From contig OY759222.1 in the NCBI GenBank assembly GCA_963662175.1, positions 13,526,222 through 13,590,221 of the forward strand: a DNA stretch of 64,000 nt, read 5' to 3'. The DNA comes from Aradus depressus (lineage: Eukaryota; Arthropoda; Insecta; Hemiptera; Aradidae). How positions within the stretch are numbered: position 1 is the first letter of the stretch; every line of letters begins with the position of its first letter. Made by a program: the position numbers and the translations under genes. The notes beneath the pieces were generated by a model that was given only the letters and a program-made list of their open reading frames with translations, ran no database searches and had not been told where the DNA came from. Positions 10,546 through 20,640 of the stretch are shown one piece after another.

Positions 10546-11268
10546 ACTTTTGTGAACTCTTCATTATCAATAGAGGACTCTTTTCAAAACAGGATTTTAT
10601 GACATATGGGATGCTACTCGATGTTAGCTCTAATTTTTTCGGGCTAATGAGCAGAACATTGTTGAAAACCATTCACAAATGTTATACCTACTTGAAAAGC
10701 AAAATTGTTTTTTGATTCACCTAATTATGTTAATTTTTACAGAGGTATCTTCTTTTCTTTTTTTTTTTTTTGACAATATTTCGGGACACTTCCCTTCTTC
10801 TGGTCACTATGAACCCTATTCTTAGAGAAGCTTAAGAAACACCATCTAATTATGTATAAAGGCAAACGTCGTTTTTCTCTCTGAGCTAAAGTACCTACCA
10901 AAAAACAATTCAGTTACCAGTGATTTTCCGCCAACATTGAAAGGAGTGTATTTATAACTTAAACCAACAACCCTGGTTGTTGAAAGAAAAGACGGACTCA
11001 GGATGGTTAAAGAAGACAGAGGAAGTGAGAAATAAGAGTTTTGATGGAGATGGGGGGAGTCGAACCGGCTATTTGAACAGCTTTCTCAATATTGGATGTC
11101 CCTTCATCTCCCCTTCGTTCTTTTATTAGAGGCCTCCTTCACACCTTAATCCGAGATCATCATCTTCAAATCCAGCCTCTAAAACCAGCCTGTTGGGATA
11201 TAAAGGACGGTACTTCACTTGGACAATCTCCAGAACTATACCTACCCATAGTCACTCAATAGTGGCTT
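10546..11268. other. No gene recognised
   Basis: Mixed AT-rich sequence. No domain, TSD or second copy was found. The sequence near 11180-11280 (CACTTGGACAATCTCCAG and onward) is not repeated in the window. Confidence 0.4.
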
Positions 11269-12340
11269 GGTAGGGGCGCAATATTGGAAGTTCAAGACGT
11301 GCAATTTTGAAGAAAATGCTCGTATTTAAAAAAAGTTTCAATTAATAATTATTTCATTTGGATTTCTTCTAAATATAATAATGAGATGCCATATCGTTTT
11401 TCTAAATTCGGCTAGATTGCCGGTGATTCATCGACGACTCTTTTCATTTGATACTTTCGTCGTTGTTTTGAAGTTTAAAATAGTAGTTTTGAGACACAAT
11501 AACATTAACTCATTGAAATTTATCGATACTTGTTCCATTATCACACATCGATATCATAAGATATTTTTACTTTCTTATACCTGTATAGGTGCGAAAATCC
11601 GAGATCGAGGTTTCAACTGATTTTCACGTTTCTAAGTTCCTGAATACGTTTTGACTATTTTCGCGTTGAAGTCTGTCTGTGCGTGTATCTGTGTTTGTGT
11701 GTATATGATTGAAAAGTTGTGACCTCAAAGACGATTGTAGCTATAAACTTGTAATTTGGAATGAAATGTTCTGATTAAATTTTGGCCGAAATCAAACGAA
11801 AATTACGGCCGCTTTCCCCCGGTACTTAACTACATTTTACAAGATACAGCTTATATTTATGACCTGATCAAATATCGTTTCATGTAATAGTTGTAGAGAA
11901 TACTAAAATACATATTTTGTAATACGATTTTTTACAGGTTGTCCGATTTTTGAGATACATTGCGGAAAACAATAGTTTTACACATTTCCTTGATTTACCC
12001 GAAAACAGTTAGTCCTATCGAAAAATTGTTTCTTACCAAAATTTTTCTTATAAAATAAAATCACTAATAACTCCTAAAATTTGAGATAGGATCAATAGGA
12101 CAAACGTTTTAAATCGTACTGGCAATTTTTTTGAAAAATTATAAAAATTAAGGAAAAAATATGTGACGTGACCATTACAGGATTTTCTTTTCAACATCGC
12201 ATAAAGATCACCCCTTCCCCTTCTCAAAATCATTTCATTTTGTCTCTTTGAACAACGTTATCTTGAGAGTAGACATTCTTATACCTGTGGTCGGTACAAG
12301 AAAGTCCTGTAATAGCCATATCACAATTTTTTATACAATA
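11269..12340 (+). repeat. Dispersed repeat E, longest copy
   Basis: Starts with the block shared with 52-118. It then carries E landmarks: AAATCCGAGATCGAGGTTTC, TTTTGGCCGAAATCA, ACTTAACTACATTTTAC, GTTAGTCCTATCGAAAAATT and CATTCTTATACCTG. Related stretches occur at 13.9-14.3, 17.3-17.6, 29.3-29.7, 51.6-52.1, 53.5-53.9 and 58.9-59.3 kb. No long frame is kept, so it is a non-coding repeat of unknown class. Confidence 0.55.
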
Positions 12341-13033
12341 TATGATATCTTCTTATCGATATGAATCCGTACTAGCAGCTAAGCGAGAAGCCCATCTCTG
12401 TCACTCCCTGGTTAAGTTGGCAACACTCCCAAAACGGACAGTCTCCACGTATTTCATTCTAGTTTTCCCCTTTTATTTTCCACTTTTCATCTCGTTTTCT
12501 TCCAGGCTTACCAATAGAAAACTTATTTTCTCTCTCTTACTCCCATCGTTTTCCAAACCAATCTTTCTCCTTGTCCTCTATTACAATGTTTTTCTCTTTT
12601 TTAAACGTTATTTCTCTGTTTTTTCCATATCTGTTTTCTTGTTGTTTTCCTCAGCGGAGGAAAAAGTATAGTTTTGTAAATTCGGAAAACTCAGTATTGA
12701 CTCTTAGGAGATTGCATTGTTCCCAAATTTCCATCTAGGTAAGGAACATTGTACATTTTAACATGTGGAATAATAAAATAATTATTATATTTTTAAATAA
12801 TAAATATAATATATGGGATTATAATATTTTCTTATATCAATCAATTGGGCCAACCAGTCAAAAAATAGGAGGCTCGATCCTCGCCTTTACCAGGACGTTT
12901 CATAAGCTTGAAATTTATATATTTATTTTTTCCTGCATTAGAGTCCTTCGCTGAAAACAGGAATAACATTATAATAATATTATTATTCTATTATTTTTGA
13001 TGTTTTCCTTATTTTTAATGTTCAAAAATCTAT
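12341..13033. other. T-rich sequence without credible gene
   Basis: One frame at 12342-12671 is open only because the strand is pyrimidine-rich. It gives a hydrophobic, low-complexity product and I do not call it. Nothing else is recognised. Confidence 0.45.
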
Positions 13034-13376
13034 AGTTAGTTATTATGACTCATGCCCGGGCTTTTAATTATCATATCGCCTGGGGGGTCATACCGCCTAC
13101 TTCCAGAGCGCTCTTTCGTCACTCTGGTGGACATGAGCCCAACTCTACTGTGTGAGTCCTAAATTTTGCCTACCCTAAATTTATATTCACCTCGGGTAGG
13201 GGTCTTTAACGAGTACCTGACATCGTACAGGCTCGGGATCATCGTTTAACGTCCCATTCGAAGGACGGCGTGCTTAAGTTAATTTTATCTGGGAGATAAG
13301 AACCTCGGCCGGGTTTCGAACCCACGGCCTTGAGCTCAGAAGGCAAGCACGCATACCACTGAGCTACCGGCGCCCT
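13034..13376 (-). mobile_element. tRNA-derived SINE, near full length
   Basis: Runs from AGTTATTATGACTCATGCCC to the head complement CTGAGCTACCGGCGCCC. The B box is canonical (GGGTTTCGAACCC in complement). A small insertion (GGGGGGTCATACC) sits in the 3' part, and the right arm of the hairpin is shortened. Confidence 0.85.
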
Positions 13377-13403
13377 GTACATAAACTATATATTACTTAT
13401 TTA

Positions 13404-13550
13404 CCAGTAGAGTGATCAAAAAGTTCCAGGACTGATTTTTTTTGGATATTTTAAAAAAATGTACAAGTTGTTGGACATTGTCCCCTTCAAAGTGCTCCCC
13501 TTGGGAAGCTATCCATTTTTCTCACCGCAGTTTCCACTGCTGGAAGGGCC
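13404..13550 (-). pseudogene. mariner transposase C-terminus and terminal repeat
   Basis: The minus strand reads EKW, then SQGEHFEGDN, then SWNFLIT, which is the conserved end of mariner-type DDD transposases. The coding end runs into a terminus complementary to GAGTGATCAAAAAGTTCC. Only about 45 codons remain and a stop (TGA) precedes EKW. A similar terminus (GAGGTGATCAAAAAGTTTC) occurs alone at 63285. Confidence 0.7.
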
Positions 13551-13553
13551 CTG

Positions 13554-13599
13554 AGAACTCAGAAGGCAAGCACGCATACCACTGAGCTACCGGCGCCCT
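13554..13599 (-). mobile_element. Isolated SINE tRNA-head fragment
   Basis: About 46 bases matching only the A-box half of the SINE head (ACTCAGAAGGCAAGCACGC then CTGAGCTACCGGCGCCC). It is joined directly to the mariner remnant, 180 bp from a longer SINE on the same strand. This looks like a rearrangement or a very short insertion. Confidence 0.6.
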
Positions 13600-13697
13600 T
13601 CAAAAATGTATATATCAAGCCGAACCCTTTCTTAAAAGATATATTTCCTAAGGGCTAATAAAGAAATTGAAATTGAATTATTAATAATTATTTTTTT

Positions 13698-14046
13698 ACC
13701 TCAATAAATGTTGAAAATTAACTAGTTTGTCCAAGCTGAACTACTCTTTAAAACATGCCCCAGCAACAAATCTAAAATAGTTTCTACATAAAACCTCTCC
13801 TTGTTTGAAACAAACGAAACATGTCCGTCTAAGTGCTTTCCTACACAGTTTATGGCTTCTTCTTTTAGTGTTTTCTTGCAATTTCTTAGACTTTACTCAA
13901 TAAAATATTTTATCTTTGAGGCTTGGCAAATATATATTTTTAATATATTTTTCTTTTGTTTTATTATTTTTATTTTTTAATATCTTGGCTATTCTTGAAA
14001 GTTGTAAAATAAAGGTAGAGAGAAAAGAACAAATTAATGAATAAAA
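13698..14046. repeat. Near-identical 345 bp duplication, copy 1
   Basis: Matches 58509-58857 with only a handful of differences visible, over 44 kb away and in the same orientation. The minus strand keeps a frame that in copy 2 reads KTLKEEAINCVGKHLDGHV and continues. Copy 1 has a stop in that frame. The product is not recognised. Identity drops sharply after AATGAATAAA, where both copies continue into family E-like sequence. Confidence 0.75.
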
Positions 14047-14049
14047 ACT

Positions 14050-14316
14050 GTCCTTTGATAGATACATTTTTTTTTTTTTCTTGGAATAAATTAAATATTT
14101 TTTTAAATAAAAAATAATTGTGCACATTTTCATTCTTAAACTTTTAGTATAAGATTCTTGGATCTCATTAGATTTTGTCCGAAATCAGATAAAAATTAAA
14201 ACAACTTTACGTCGAAGTCTCAACTACTTTTTGAAATTGATATCTTCTTGATTTACGAGTAAACTGTTATTCTTTTCGAAAAAAATTAATCTTACCGAGA
14301 ATGTTCCATATTAGTT
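14050..14316 (+). repeat. Dispersed repeat E fragment
   Basis: Carries ATCTCATTAGATTTTGTCCG, AAATCAGATAAAAATTAAAA and ATTTACGAGTAAACTG, all E landmarks. Confidence 0.5.
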
Positions 14317-14336
14317 GATTAGTTATTGTGACTCAT
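14317..14336 (-). mobile_element. SINE 3' tail stub
   Basis: GATTAGTTATTGTGACTCAT is the SINE tail in complement. It stops at the poly(G) tract that starts the next element. Confidence 0.45.
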
Positions 14337-14337
14337 T

Positions 14338-14398
14338 TGGGGGGGGGGGGGGGAGGGGGAGGGGGAGGGGGGGCTAAAAACTGAATGTGTCCGTAATA
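14338..14398. repeat. Poly(G)/G-rich tract
   Basis: An uninterrupted G run of about 15, then several GGGGGAG blocks. It is G-quadruplex-prone on the plus strand. Confidence 0.7.
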
Positions 14399-14612
14399 GG
14401 GAGTAGGGGAGAAAAGTATGTTTTGGCGCAGGGCTAAAGAGCAAGATGGCGGCCGTCCTAGTACGACATGGTGTTCCACCGCGCACCACCGGCTTTGTAC
14501 CCAGCACAAATCACCGGCTCTGTACTTCCCCAGCACAAATCACCGGCTTGGATGGCCGCCATCTTGCTCTTTAGCCCTGGGCCAAAACATACTTTTCTCC
14601 CCTACTATAGGG
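14399..14612. mobile_element. Foldback/MITE-like unit with 58 bp inverted ends
   Basis: The arm at 14399-14457 and its complement at about 14550-14612 differ at only a few positions. Each arm contains AAGATGGCGGCC, a close match to the YY1-type core, placed facing inward. The spacer holds a short tandem duplication of CAGCACAAATCACCGGCT. No transposase is present and no clear TSD was found. Confidence 0.6.
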
Positions 14613-14726
14613 CTTTCTTATACGTATCAATCACTTTTGTACAGATCAGTCTTTCTCTCAAAATTTCATACTATCATTACTGGGTATAAGAAAGTCATCC
14701 ACAAAATATAGTTATTTCAAATATAT

Positions 14727-14966
14727 AGTTAGTTATTATGTCTCATGCCCGGGCTTTGACTACAAGGTCATATCACCTACTACCAGAGCGCTCTTTCGTC
14801 ACTCTGGTGGACATGAGCCCGACTCTAATGTGGGAGTCCTAAATTTTGCCTACCCTAAATTTTTAATCACCTAAAGCATTAACAAGTGCCTGACATCGTA
14901 AGGGCTCACAAATACTTAACGTCCCATCCGAAGGATGGCGTGCTTAAGTTTATTTTACCGCCCAGG
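14727..14966 (-). mobile_element. tRNA-derived SINE, type A, 3' part (split copy)
   Basis: Reads normally from the tail to TTTATTTTACCGCCCAGG. It is then interrupted by an antisense LINE fragment and resumes at 15572. Part of the middle is deleted (CACCTAAAGCATTAACAAG). Confidence 0.8.
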
Positions 14967-14975
14967 GTAAAATAA

Positions 14976-15571
14976 CTGGCATAACGGTATAATAATAATA
15001 ATATTTATTTACGTTAAACCATAACATGGTAATACGATACGTCATAAGAATGTTTACATTGAGATAGCTAAATTTAGATACTAGAAACAGATATTAATTC
15101 TTAGAGTTGACACACATGGGTTAGAATTAGTATATAATAAATATAGAAGATACATTTTTTTAAATTTTCTTAAAATTAAGATAACAATTTTTGATTACTT
15201 TTCCGGGAGTGTCTTTTTCTCACGTCCCTTCTTCAGGTTAATGTGCGAATTACAAAAAAGAAAATGAAAACAAAATATCAATAACAATTATAAAATATTT
15301 ATATATAAATAAATGAAATAAATAAATAAAATGATATTAAAAATACAAAAAAGTGAAAAACATGAAAATAAATTAATATATAAATAATGAAAAATAATTA
15401 CTTAAACGCGTAGATTCGACAGACCTTAGTGAGGATATATTATAATGTTTTTGAACACGAAACACGATTTATTTATTATAGTTATTTTATTATTATTGAA
15501 CAATGAGAAACAAATCCCGTTTCCGAATAGAAGGTTTCCTCTAACATAAACATTTTTAGTTGAAGTTGAAA
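14976..15571 (-). mobile_element. LINE-2 3' end, antisense, inserted in SINE
   Basis: Begins (in complement) with the (ATT)n tail and the conserved LINE-2 end GGTTTAACGTAAATAAATA. It passes through the 3' UTR motif (complement of GACGTGAGAAAAAGACACTC) and ends in the last codons of the ORF (complement of AACTTCAACTAAAAATGTTT). It forms a long inverted repeat with 15737-16005. Confidence 0.75.
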
Positions 15572-15672
15572 CCTGGGCGGTAAAATAAACTAAGGACCTC
15601 GGCCGGGTTTCGAACCCATGACTTTGAGCTCAGAAGGCAACCACGCATACCACTGAGCTACCAGTTCCCTCT
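15572..15672 (-). mobile_element. tRNA-derived SINE, 5' head part (split copy)
   Basis: Contains TAAAATAAACTAAGGACCTC, a canonical B box (GGGTTTCGAACCC) and the A-box head, ending CTGAGCTACCAGTTCCC. It completes the copy begun at 14727. Confidence 0.8.
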
Positions 15673-15736
15673 CATATATCTATAGTATTACTTATAAAAG
15701 TATAACTCATAAAGGATAATAATTAATATAATAAGT

Positions 15737-16735
15737 AAATTCAACTTCAACTAAAAATGTTTATGTTGGAGGAAACCTTCTATTCGGAAACGGAATTTGT
15801 TTCTCATTGTTCAATAATAATAAAATAACTATAATAAATAAATCGTGTTTCGTGTTCAAAAACATTATAATATATCCTCACTAAGGTCTGTCGAATCTAC
15901 GCGTTTAAGTAATTATTTTTCATTATTTATATATTAATTTATTTTCATGTTTTTCACTTTTTTGTATTTTTAATATCATTTTATTTATTTATTTCATTTA
16001 TTTATAGGTTAGGTTAGGTTAGGTTTTGTGACTCATGCCCGGGCTTTAACTACGAGGTCATATCGCCAACTACCAGAGCGCTCTTTCGTCATTCTGGTGG
16101 ACATGAGCCCGACTCTACTGTGGGAGTCCTTAATTTTGCCTACCCTAAATTTTTATTCACCTAGGGCACAGGGGTCTTTAACGAGTACCTGACATCGTAC
16201 AGGCTCGGGACCATCGCTTAACGTCCCATCCGAAGGACGGCGTGCTTAAGTTTTTTTTACCTTCCAGATAAAATAAACTAAGGGCCTCGGTCGGGTTACG
16301 AACCCACACTTGAGCTCGGAAGGCAAGCACGCATACCACTTAGCTACTTTCGCACATCGTGACCTGAAGAAGGAACATGAGAAGAAGACACTTCGGGAAA
16401 AGTTATCAAAAATTATTATCTTAATTTTATGTAAACTTAAAAAAATGTATCTACTGCATATATTATATACTTTATCTACTGTAGAATATTATTATTTTGG
16501 TACTCATATTTTCAAGTATTTATTTATTTATTTATTATTATTTTTTAGTAGTAATTTAAATTCTAATCAATGTGTGTCAGCTCTAAGAATTATCTGTTTC
16601 TAGTATCTAAATTATAAGCTATCTCAATGTAAACATTTTTATGACGTATCGTATAACCTATGTTATGGTTTAACGTAAATAAATATTATGTTAAGGTTTA
16701 ACGTAAATAAATATTATTATTATTATTATACCCAG
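15737..16735 (+). mobile_element. LINE-2 3' end, sense, with nested SINE
   Basis: Starts in the final codons (complement partner of the antisense fragment) and continues through the 3' UTR to TTATGGTTTAACGTAAATAA and a (TTA)n tail; the terminal block is partly duplicated near 16684. A SINE occupies 16006-16349. About 70 bp of LINE sequence present in the copy at 57585-57975 is missing at that join. Confidence 0.75.
16006..16349 (-). mobile_element. tRNA-derived SINE with (TTAGG)n-like tail
   Basis: The complement tail begins GGTTAGGTTAGGTTAGG (16006-16024), the longest pentamer tail in the window. The body has all the landmarks (GCCCGGGC, AGAGCGCTC, the TTTACCTTCCAGATAAAATAAACT hairpin). The B box is damaged (GGGTTACGAACCC) and the head decays near 16341. 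Confidence 0.85.
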
Positions 16736-16749
16736 TTATGCCAGTATGA

Positions 16750-17290
16750 TATGAATTTGATATGAAAGAGGGGAAGGACAGTGATCTGTACAATACTTCT
16801 GTCATGGCCACATCACATATTTATTTTACATATCGCTTGGAATATACACAAATCTTTATGTAAGTAGGTATTACATAAATATCTTGTATCTAGTGAGAAT
16901 CCGTATCTATGGCTCTTGGCAAAAGGTTCAAAATCAATTTATCAAGGTGATAGATTACACCACACCCTCATGACAGCCACTACCTCTGAATTCTTACCAA
17001 CTCAGAAATATTTTTTAATCAGTACTCACATTTTAGCGTTTAATGCTTAGCGATTAAATGTTTTAATATTAGTTTTATATTGATATATTATAGTTAATAA
17101 CTATGAAATTTCTCAAGATTATTTTTAATATACTTTTTCTCTTTTTCAAACTAGCATATCCGGATTTTCTATTCCTCCAATTAGATCATTTATCTTGAAG
17201 CCATTATATCATATTTATTTTTTTTTTTTATGGATTTTACGCAAAAACAGTGACTAATAAACACATATAAGAAGCTGCCTAGTGATTAAA
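16750..17290. other. AT-rich, no gene recognised
   Basis: No domain or repeat border seen. Confidence 0.4.
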
Positions 17291-17570
17291 TTTTTAATAT
17301 GTCCTCAGATTTGAGAGATAGGACCAATTCGGCCAATGTTATAGCACCCTAAAGTATTTAAGATAAAGCTCCGTTGGAAATAATTCGAATTAATTTTTAA
17401 ATTGTAACAAACTATAAAATACCTTTTTTTTATTATTGGTAGTTGTTTTTATTAAAAATTATTATTAAATAGGTTTTAAAAAATAAAGAAAACAACTTTA
17501 TACGATTGATATGGCCATAACAGAACTTTTTACCAATCACTTTTGCGCAGATCACTCTTCGATACTAGCG
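17290..17570 (+). repeat. Dispersed repeat E fragment
   Basis: Contains GTCCTCAGATTTGAGAGATAGGACC in pieces, then GATATGGCCATAACAG and ACCAATCACTTTTGCGCAGA, the E end landmarks. Confidence 0.5.
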
Positions 17571-17597
17571 TTGCAGGATATGCCATTTTTATTTCTC

Positions 17598-17672
17598 CAG
17601 CTACACCGAGTATAGAGGATGTTATGTAATCTATGAGAAATTTGATGCATAATTTTCAACGGAATTACATGT
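17598..17672 (-). repeat. Dispersed repeat D, left part
   Basis: GAGGATGTTATGTAATC, TTTGATGCATAATTTTCAAC and GGAATTACATG. It is interrupted by a retroposon at 17681 and resumes after 18096 (CTCTTGATCCCGAAGTTG, poly(A), TGTTGTG). Confidence 0.6.
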
Positions 17673-17680
17673 TTTCCGAC

Positions 17681-18088
17681 ATTTTTTTTTTTTTTTTTTT
17701 TTTTTGTTTTTTGGACGGAATTTCAACCGCGAAGGGTCATGAGTGCCCGGTACAGCGATCTTTATGTTAGGGTCAGGCTCTTTACCAGGGGACCAAGAGG
17801 TGCGAGACGGAGAAGCCAGGCAGAAACAAGGGGCCCCAGCGAGCGGGGAGGCCAGGCAGGGGACAAAGAGAGGCACGACCAGGCCTCTCTCCGCAGTAGG
17901 CCGTGTTAGCAGGCAGTTTGAAGGGAGAACAGCAAGGCCTGATAGAGAGGGTGTGCTCGTTCCTGCAGCCGACCACACCCTTCAAGCCCTGGAGTGCTTC
18001 AGTCCAGAGAGGCCGGCGGTGCCCCCCAAGAGCACCAGGTCCCACACGCTCACCAGGCCCCACACGGACCCCCCATCCCACAACACAA
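17681..18088 (-). mobile_element. GC-rich retroposon with poly(A), 8 bp TSD
   Basis: A poly(T) run starts the plus strand at about 17682. The insert is flanked by TTTCCGAC at 17673-17680 and 18089-18096. The body is strikingly GC-rich compared with everything around it, so it came from a differently composed source. In sense it ends CGCGGTTGAAATTCCGTCC plus poly(A). Several frames stay open on both strands, as expected of GC-rich DNA, and no domain was recognised. It could be the 3' end of an unrelated LINE, a SINE or a processed transcript. Confidence 0.65.
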
Positions 18089-18150
18089 TTTCCGACCTCT
18101 TGATCCCGAAGTTGAAAAAAAAAAATGTTGTGTATGGAACTTTGATAGCA
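18089..18150 (-). repeat. Dispersed repeat D, right part
   Basis: Continues the D copy with CCGACCTCTTGATCCCGA, poly(A) and TGTTGTGTATGG. Confidence 0.5.
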
Positions 18151-18364
18151 GTTGAGTGTTATCACAGCTATTGCTATAACTAGAAATATTTATAAAAATC
18201 TGTGAAACGCATTACATTCTTCATTTAAAATAAATTTCAAAATTAGACACAATAAATAATACTGGTACTAAAAAATGTGTATTACCATATTTTGGGAAAA
18301 TTTCAGAACAAATAATAAACTATACAAACATCTGAACAACACTAAAGACAAAATAAAAAAGAAG

Positions 18365-18665
18365 AAAAAAGTTGAGTTTACCAGCTAGAATGTAATAATT
18401 CTTGCAATTTAGTTTATGTAGGTCAAACTGGGTGACCATTTAAAAACAGGGTAAAAGAATACATATCAGAAATAGGGTTACACATTGACACAACATACCA
18501 CTCAGTAAAATCAACTTTGGCACAACACATCAATGAAAACATACACCATTTTGATATAAATACAATACCTACATTTTTGTGACAAAGGTACATTACTTAC
18601 TGGAACAACGAAATAAACAGAGCACTACAGAAAAAAAAGAGTAAGATCGATCAGACCAATCTCAA
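18365..18665 (+). pseudogene. Penelope-like element GIY-YIG endonuclease remnant
   Basis: One frame from 18374 reads VYQLECNNSCNLVYVGQTG, then (after TGA) PFKNRVKEYISE, then TLAQHINENIHHFD. A GxYxL...YVGQT core followed by FK.R..E and LAQH is the GIY-YIG nuclease of Penelope-like retroelements. The TGA replaces the residue after YVGQTG, where the family usually has arginine, and a later TGA ends the frame. No reverse transcriptase part is found upstream in the window. Confidence 0.7.
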
Positions 18666-19235
18666 ATATTCTACCCTTTTACAGCCAATAATAATATATT
18701 ATAATCCTCCAATTATATTATAATCCTCCAGTTTCTGTGTATAGGTACTTACTTCCTCAACACTGTGTATCTTTAATTGTATTCATATATTTATTATTGT
18801 CATCTTTGATTTATTATATATGTATATATGCATGTATATTTCGATTTAATTCAGTACTATTTCAAAAAAAAAAAAAATCTGTTATGATTTCAATTTAAGA
18901 CGAAATTTTATTCTAAAGTTTTTTATATTTTTAAGACATAACATGTACATGATGGGGACAGGAAAAAACCCAGTGGGGGCTGAAAAAACTGCAGTTTGGT
19001 TTGTTAACTTGTTGAACTTGCATTTAGTATTTGTTAAGTCGTGGCTGAAGATGGTAGCAATACACAAAGTACTCCCATATATGTTATATATCTTGTGAAA
19101 TAGACAATATTAAAAAAAAAAAAAAAAAAAAAGTTTTTCTTTATATTCTAACTTTAGTTGGACTGATGATACCTCTGTATTTCTCATTGAACAGTATAGC
19201 CCACTTTATCCGCCTTCAATCATGAAAGTTGGGAA
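18666..19235. other. AT-rich spacer
   Basis: Contains a duplicated ATATTATAATCCTCCA and two long poly(A) runs (18866-18878 and 19112-19132). No gene is visible. Confidence 0.45.
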
Positions 19236-19239
19236 AGTA

Positions 19240-19560
19240 ACAAATTTAGTGCTAAACGCCGTCTTTTTACCCTACTGTGCAATTTTGAACATTGACTGTC
19301 TCGATCCTGTGCGGCTGCCATCCTGTTGCTGATGCGGAATATGTTTCGGGCATCTTCTGCCACACCATCTGCCCATCTCAGCTTAGGTCTCCCTCGCCGT
19401 CTTACTCCATGAATGGGCTTCTTCGGCATTTCCTCAGCTTCCATCCTGGCGACATGTCCTGCCCATCTTAACCGCCCAATCTTCATGACTTTCAGAACAT
19501 CTGGTTCTCTATATAGTTGGTAGAACTCCTGGCTGTTGCGTCTGGATGCCTACTTGCGAT
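19240..19560 (-). pseudogene. Non-LTR retrotransposon ORF C-terminal remnant (LRWAGHV type)
   Basis: The minus strand (19220-19486) reads KIGRLRWAGHVARM, then RRRGRPKLRWADGV, preceded out of phase by YQLYREPDVLKV. This block is the conserved C-terminal region that follows the reverse transcriptase in a common class of invertebrate non-LTR elements. Only about 100 codons remain, with no catalytic motif. Confidence 0.7.
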
Positions 19561-19599
19561 CCTCCAAATAGGAGGCAGCATATGCTGCTACGAAAGATA

Positions 19600-20012
19600 A
19601 AAAAAAGTCATTTTTTCAAAAACTTGACAGTTACACCATATACTTAATGACAGTTCTGCTAGATAACTAGTAATAATACTAAATGTCCCCTTCTCTTCCT
19701 CATAAGTCTGGGTAATAAAATATAATAAGATACTTACCTTTTAGTACACTTTCTTTATTAGTTCATTTTTATTACTTTGCCCTAATTATGTGACAAGAAA
19801 TAAAACATTTTCTAGTTTTTTCAACGCTACTCTTTAAATCATTATTACTCACCTTTATTATCTCTTTTTCAGCATGAAAACAAATTGAGTTTTTTATTTT
19901 GTTACTATTTAACTTCATTAATGTGATTAATAATTATTAATATTATTATTTTTTTTTCCAGGTAAGCCCAGTTACTCAAAGGGACAGTGAGTATTACTTG
20001 TATCTGTATGAT
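19600..20012. other. AT-rich, no gene recognised
   Basis: Nothing identifiable beyond A/T-rich sequence. Confidence 0.45.
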
Positions 20013-20137
20013 TTAGTTATTGTGACTCATGCCTGGGCTTTAAATACGAGGTCATATCCATGAGCTCGACTCCCTCCAATCCGAAGGACGGTGTGGTCAA
20101 GGTTTTTTCACCATCCGAAAAAAAACCTAAAAAATTG
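20013..20137 (-). mobile_element. tRNA-derived SINE, type B, internally deleted
   Basis: The tail (TTATTGTGACTCATGCC) is joined to CCGAAGGACGGTGTGG and the type B hairpin (AGGTTTTTT in complement, AAAAAACCT on the other arm). The middle and the head are missing. Confidence 0.7.
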
Positions 20138-20139
20138 TC

Positions 20140-20640
20140 GGTCAATCATCGTATTTCCCCGGCACAAATTAATCAATTAAGTTTTCGCTCTTTCTCTAAA
20201 ACTAAGCGTTTTGGCTTAAAATCAATAGTTGATCCTTAGACTAAATTTCGTGACGATATGTTCATTCTGTCGCATGTTATTGTGTTTACAGGCACACATG
20301 TTTTGGAAGAAGAACGAAAACTTATTTGATTAATTCGTGGCGAGGAGTACATTTTTCGAAATAGCCATTCATTAGTTTGGATGGATGCACATACCCACTC
20401 ATTTATATACATTATTTTTCCCGCAAAGGCCTCACATTTGAAACAGAAAAAAAACGATTTTTTTCATGGGTACATAACTTTCCCCGTAAAAAGTGAGAAA
20501 CGGTGATACGGTGCTTCACGCGTGGCTAATTTGAATTAGAATGACCCAAAGATCTTTACATATTTAGCATATATGAATATTCTTGGGGTTGAAGGAGCCC
20601 AATATTAACTGAATGCATATTTCTATAGACCCTGGTCTAA
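20140..20640 (+). repeat. Dispersed repeat D, 5' part
   Basis: Begins CGGTCAATCATC with CCCCGGCACAAATTAATCAA, then GTTTTCGCTCTTTCTC and TTGTGTTTACAGGCACACA. After about 20310 the match fades. Confidence 0.5.

Noticed and set aside
12342..12671. 109-codon membrane protein
   Set aside because: Open only because of a pyrimidine-rich strand. No homology pattern and no start or splice context.
16006..16026. Interstitial telomere
   Set aside because: The TTAGG-like units are only about four and sit exactly at a SINE tail.
17743..18183. Overlapping ORFs of up to 146 codons on both strands
   Set aside because: GC-rich DNA has few stops, frames are open on both strands, they lie within a retroposed unit and no domain is visible.
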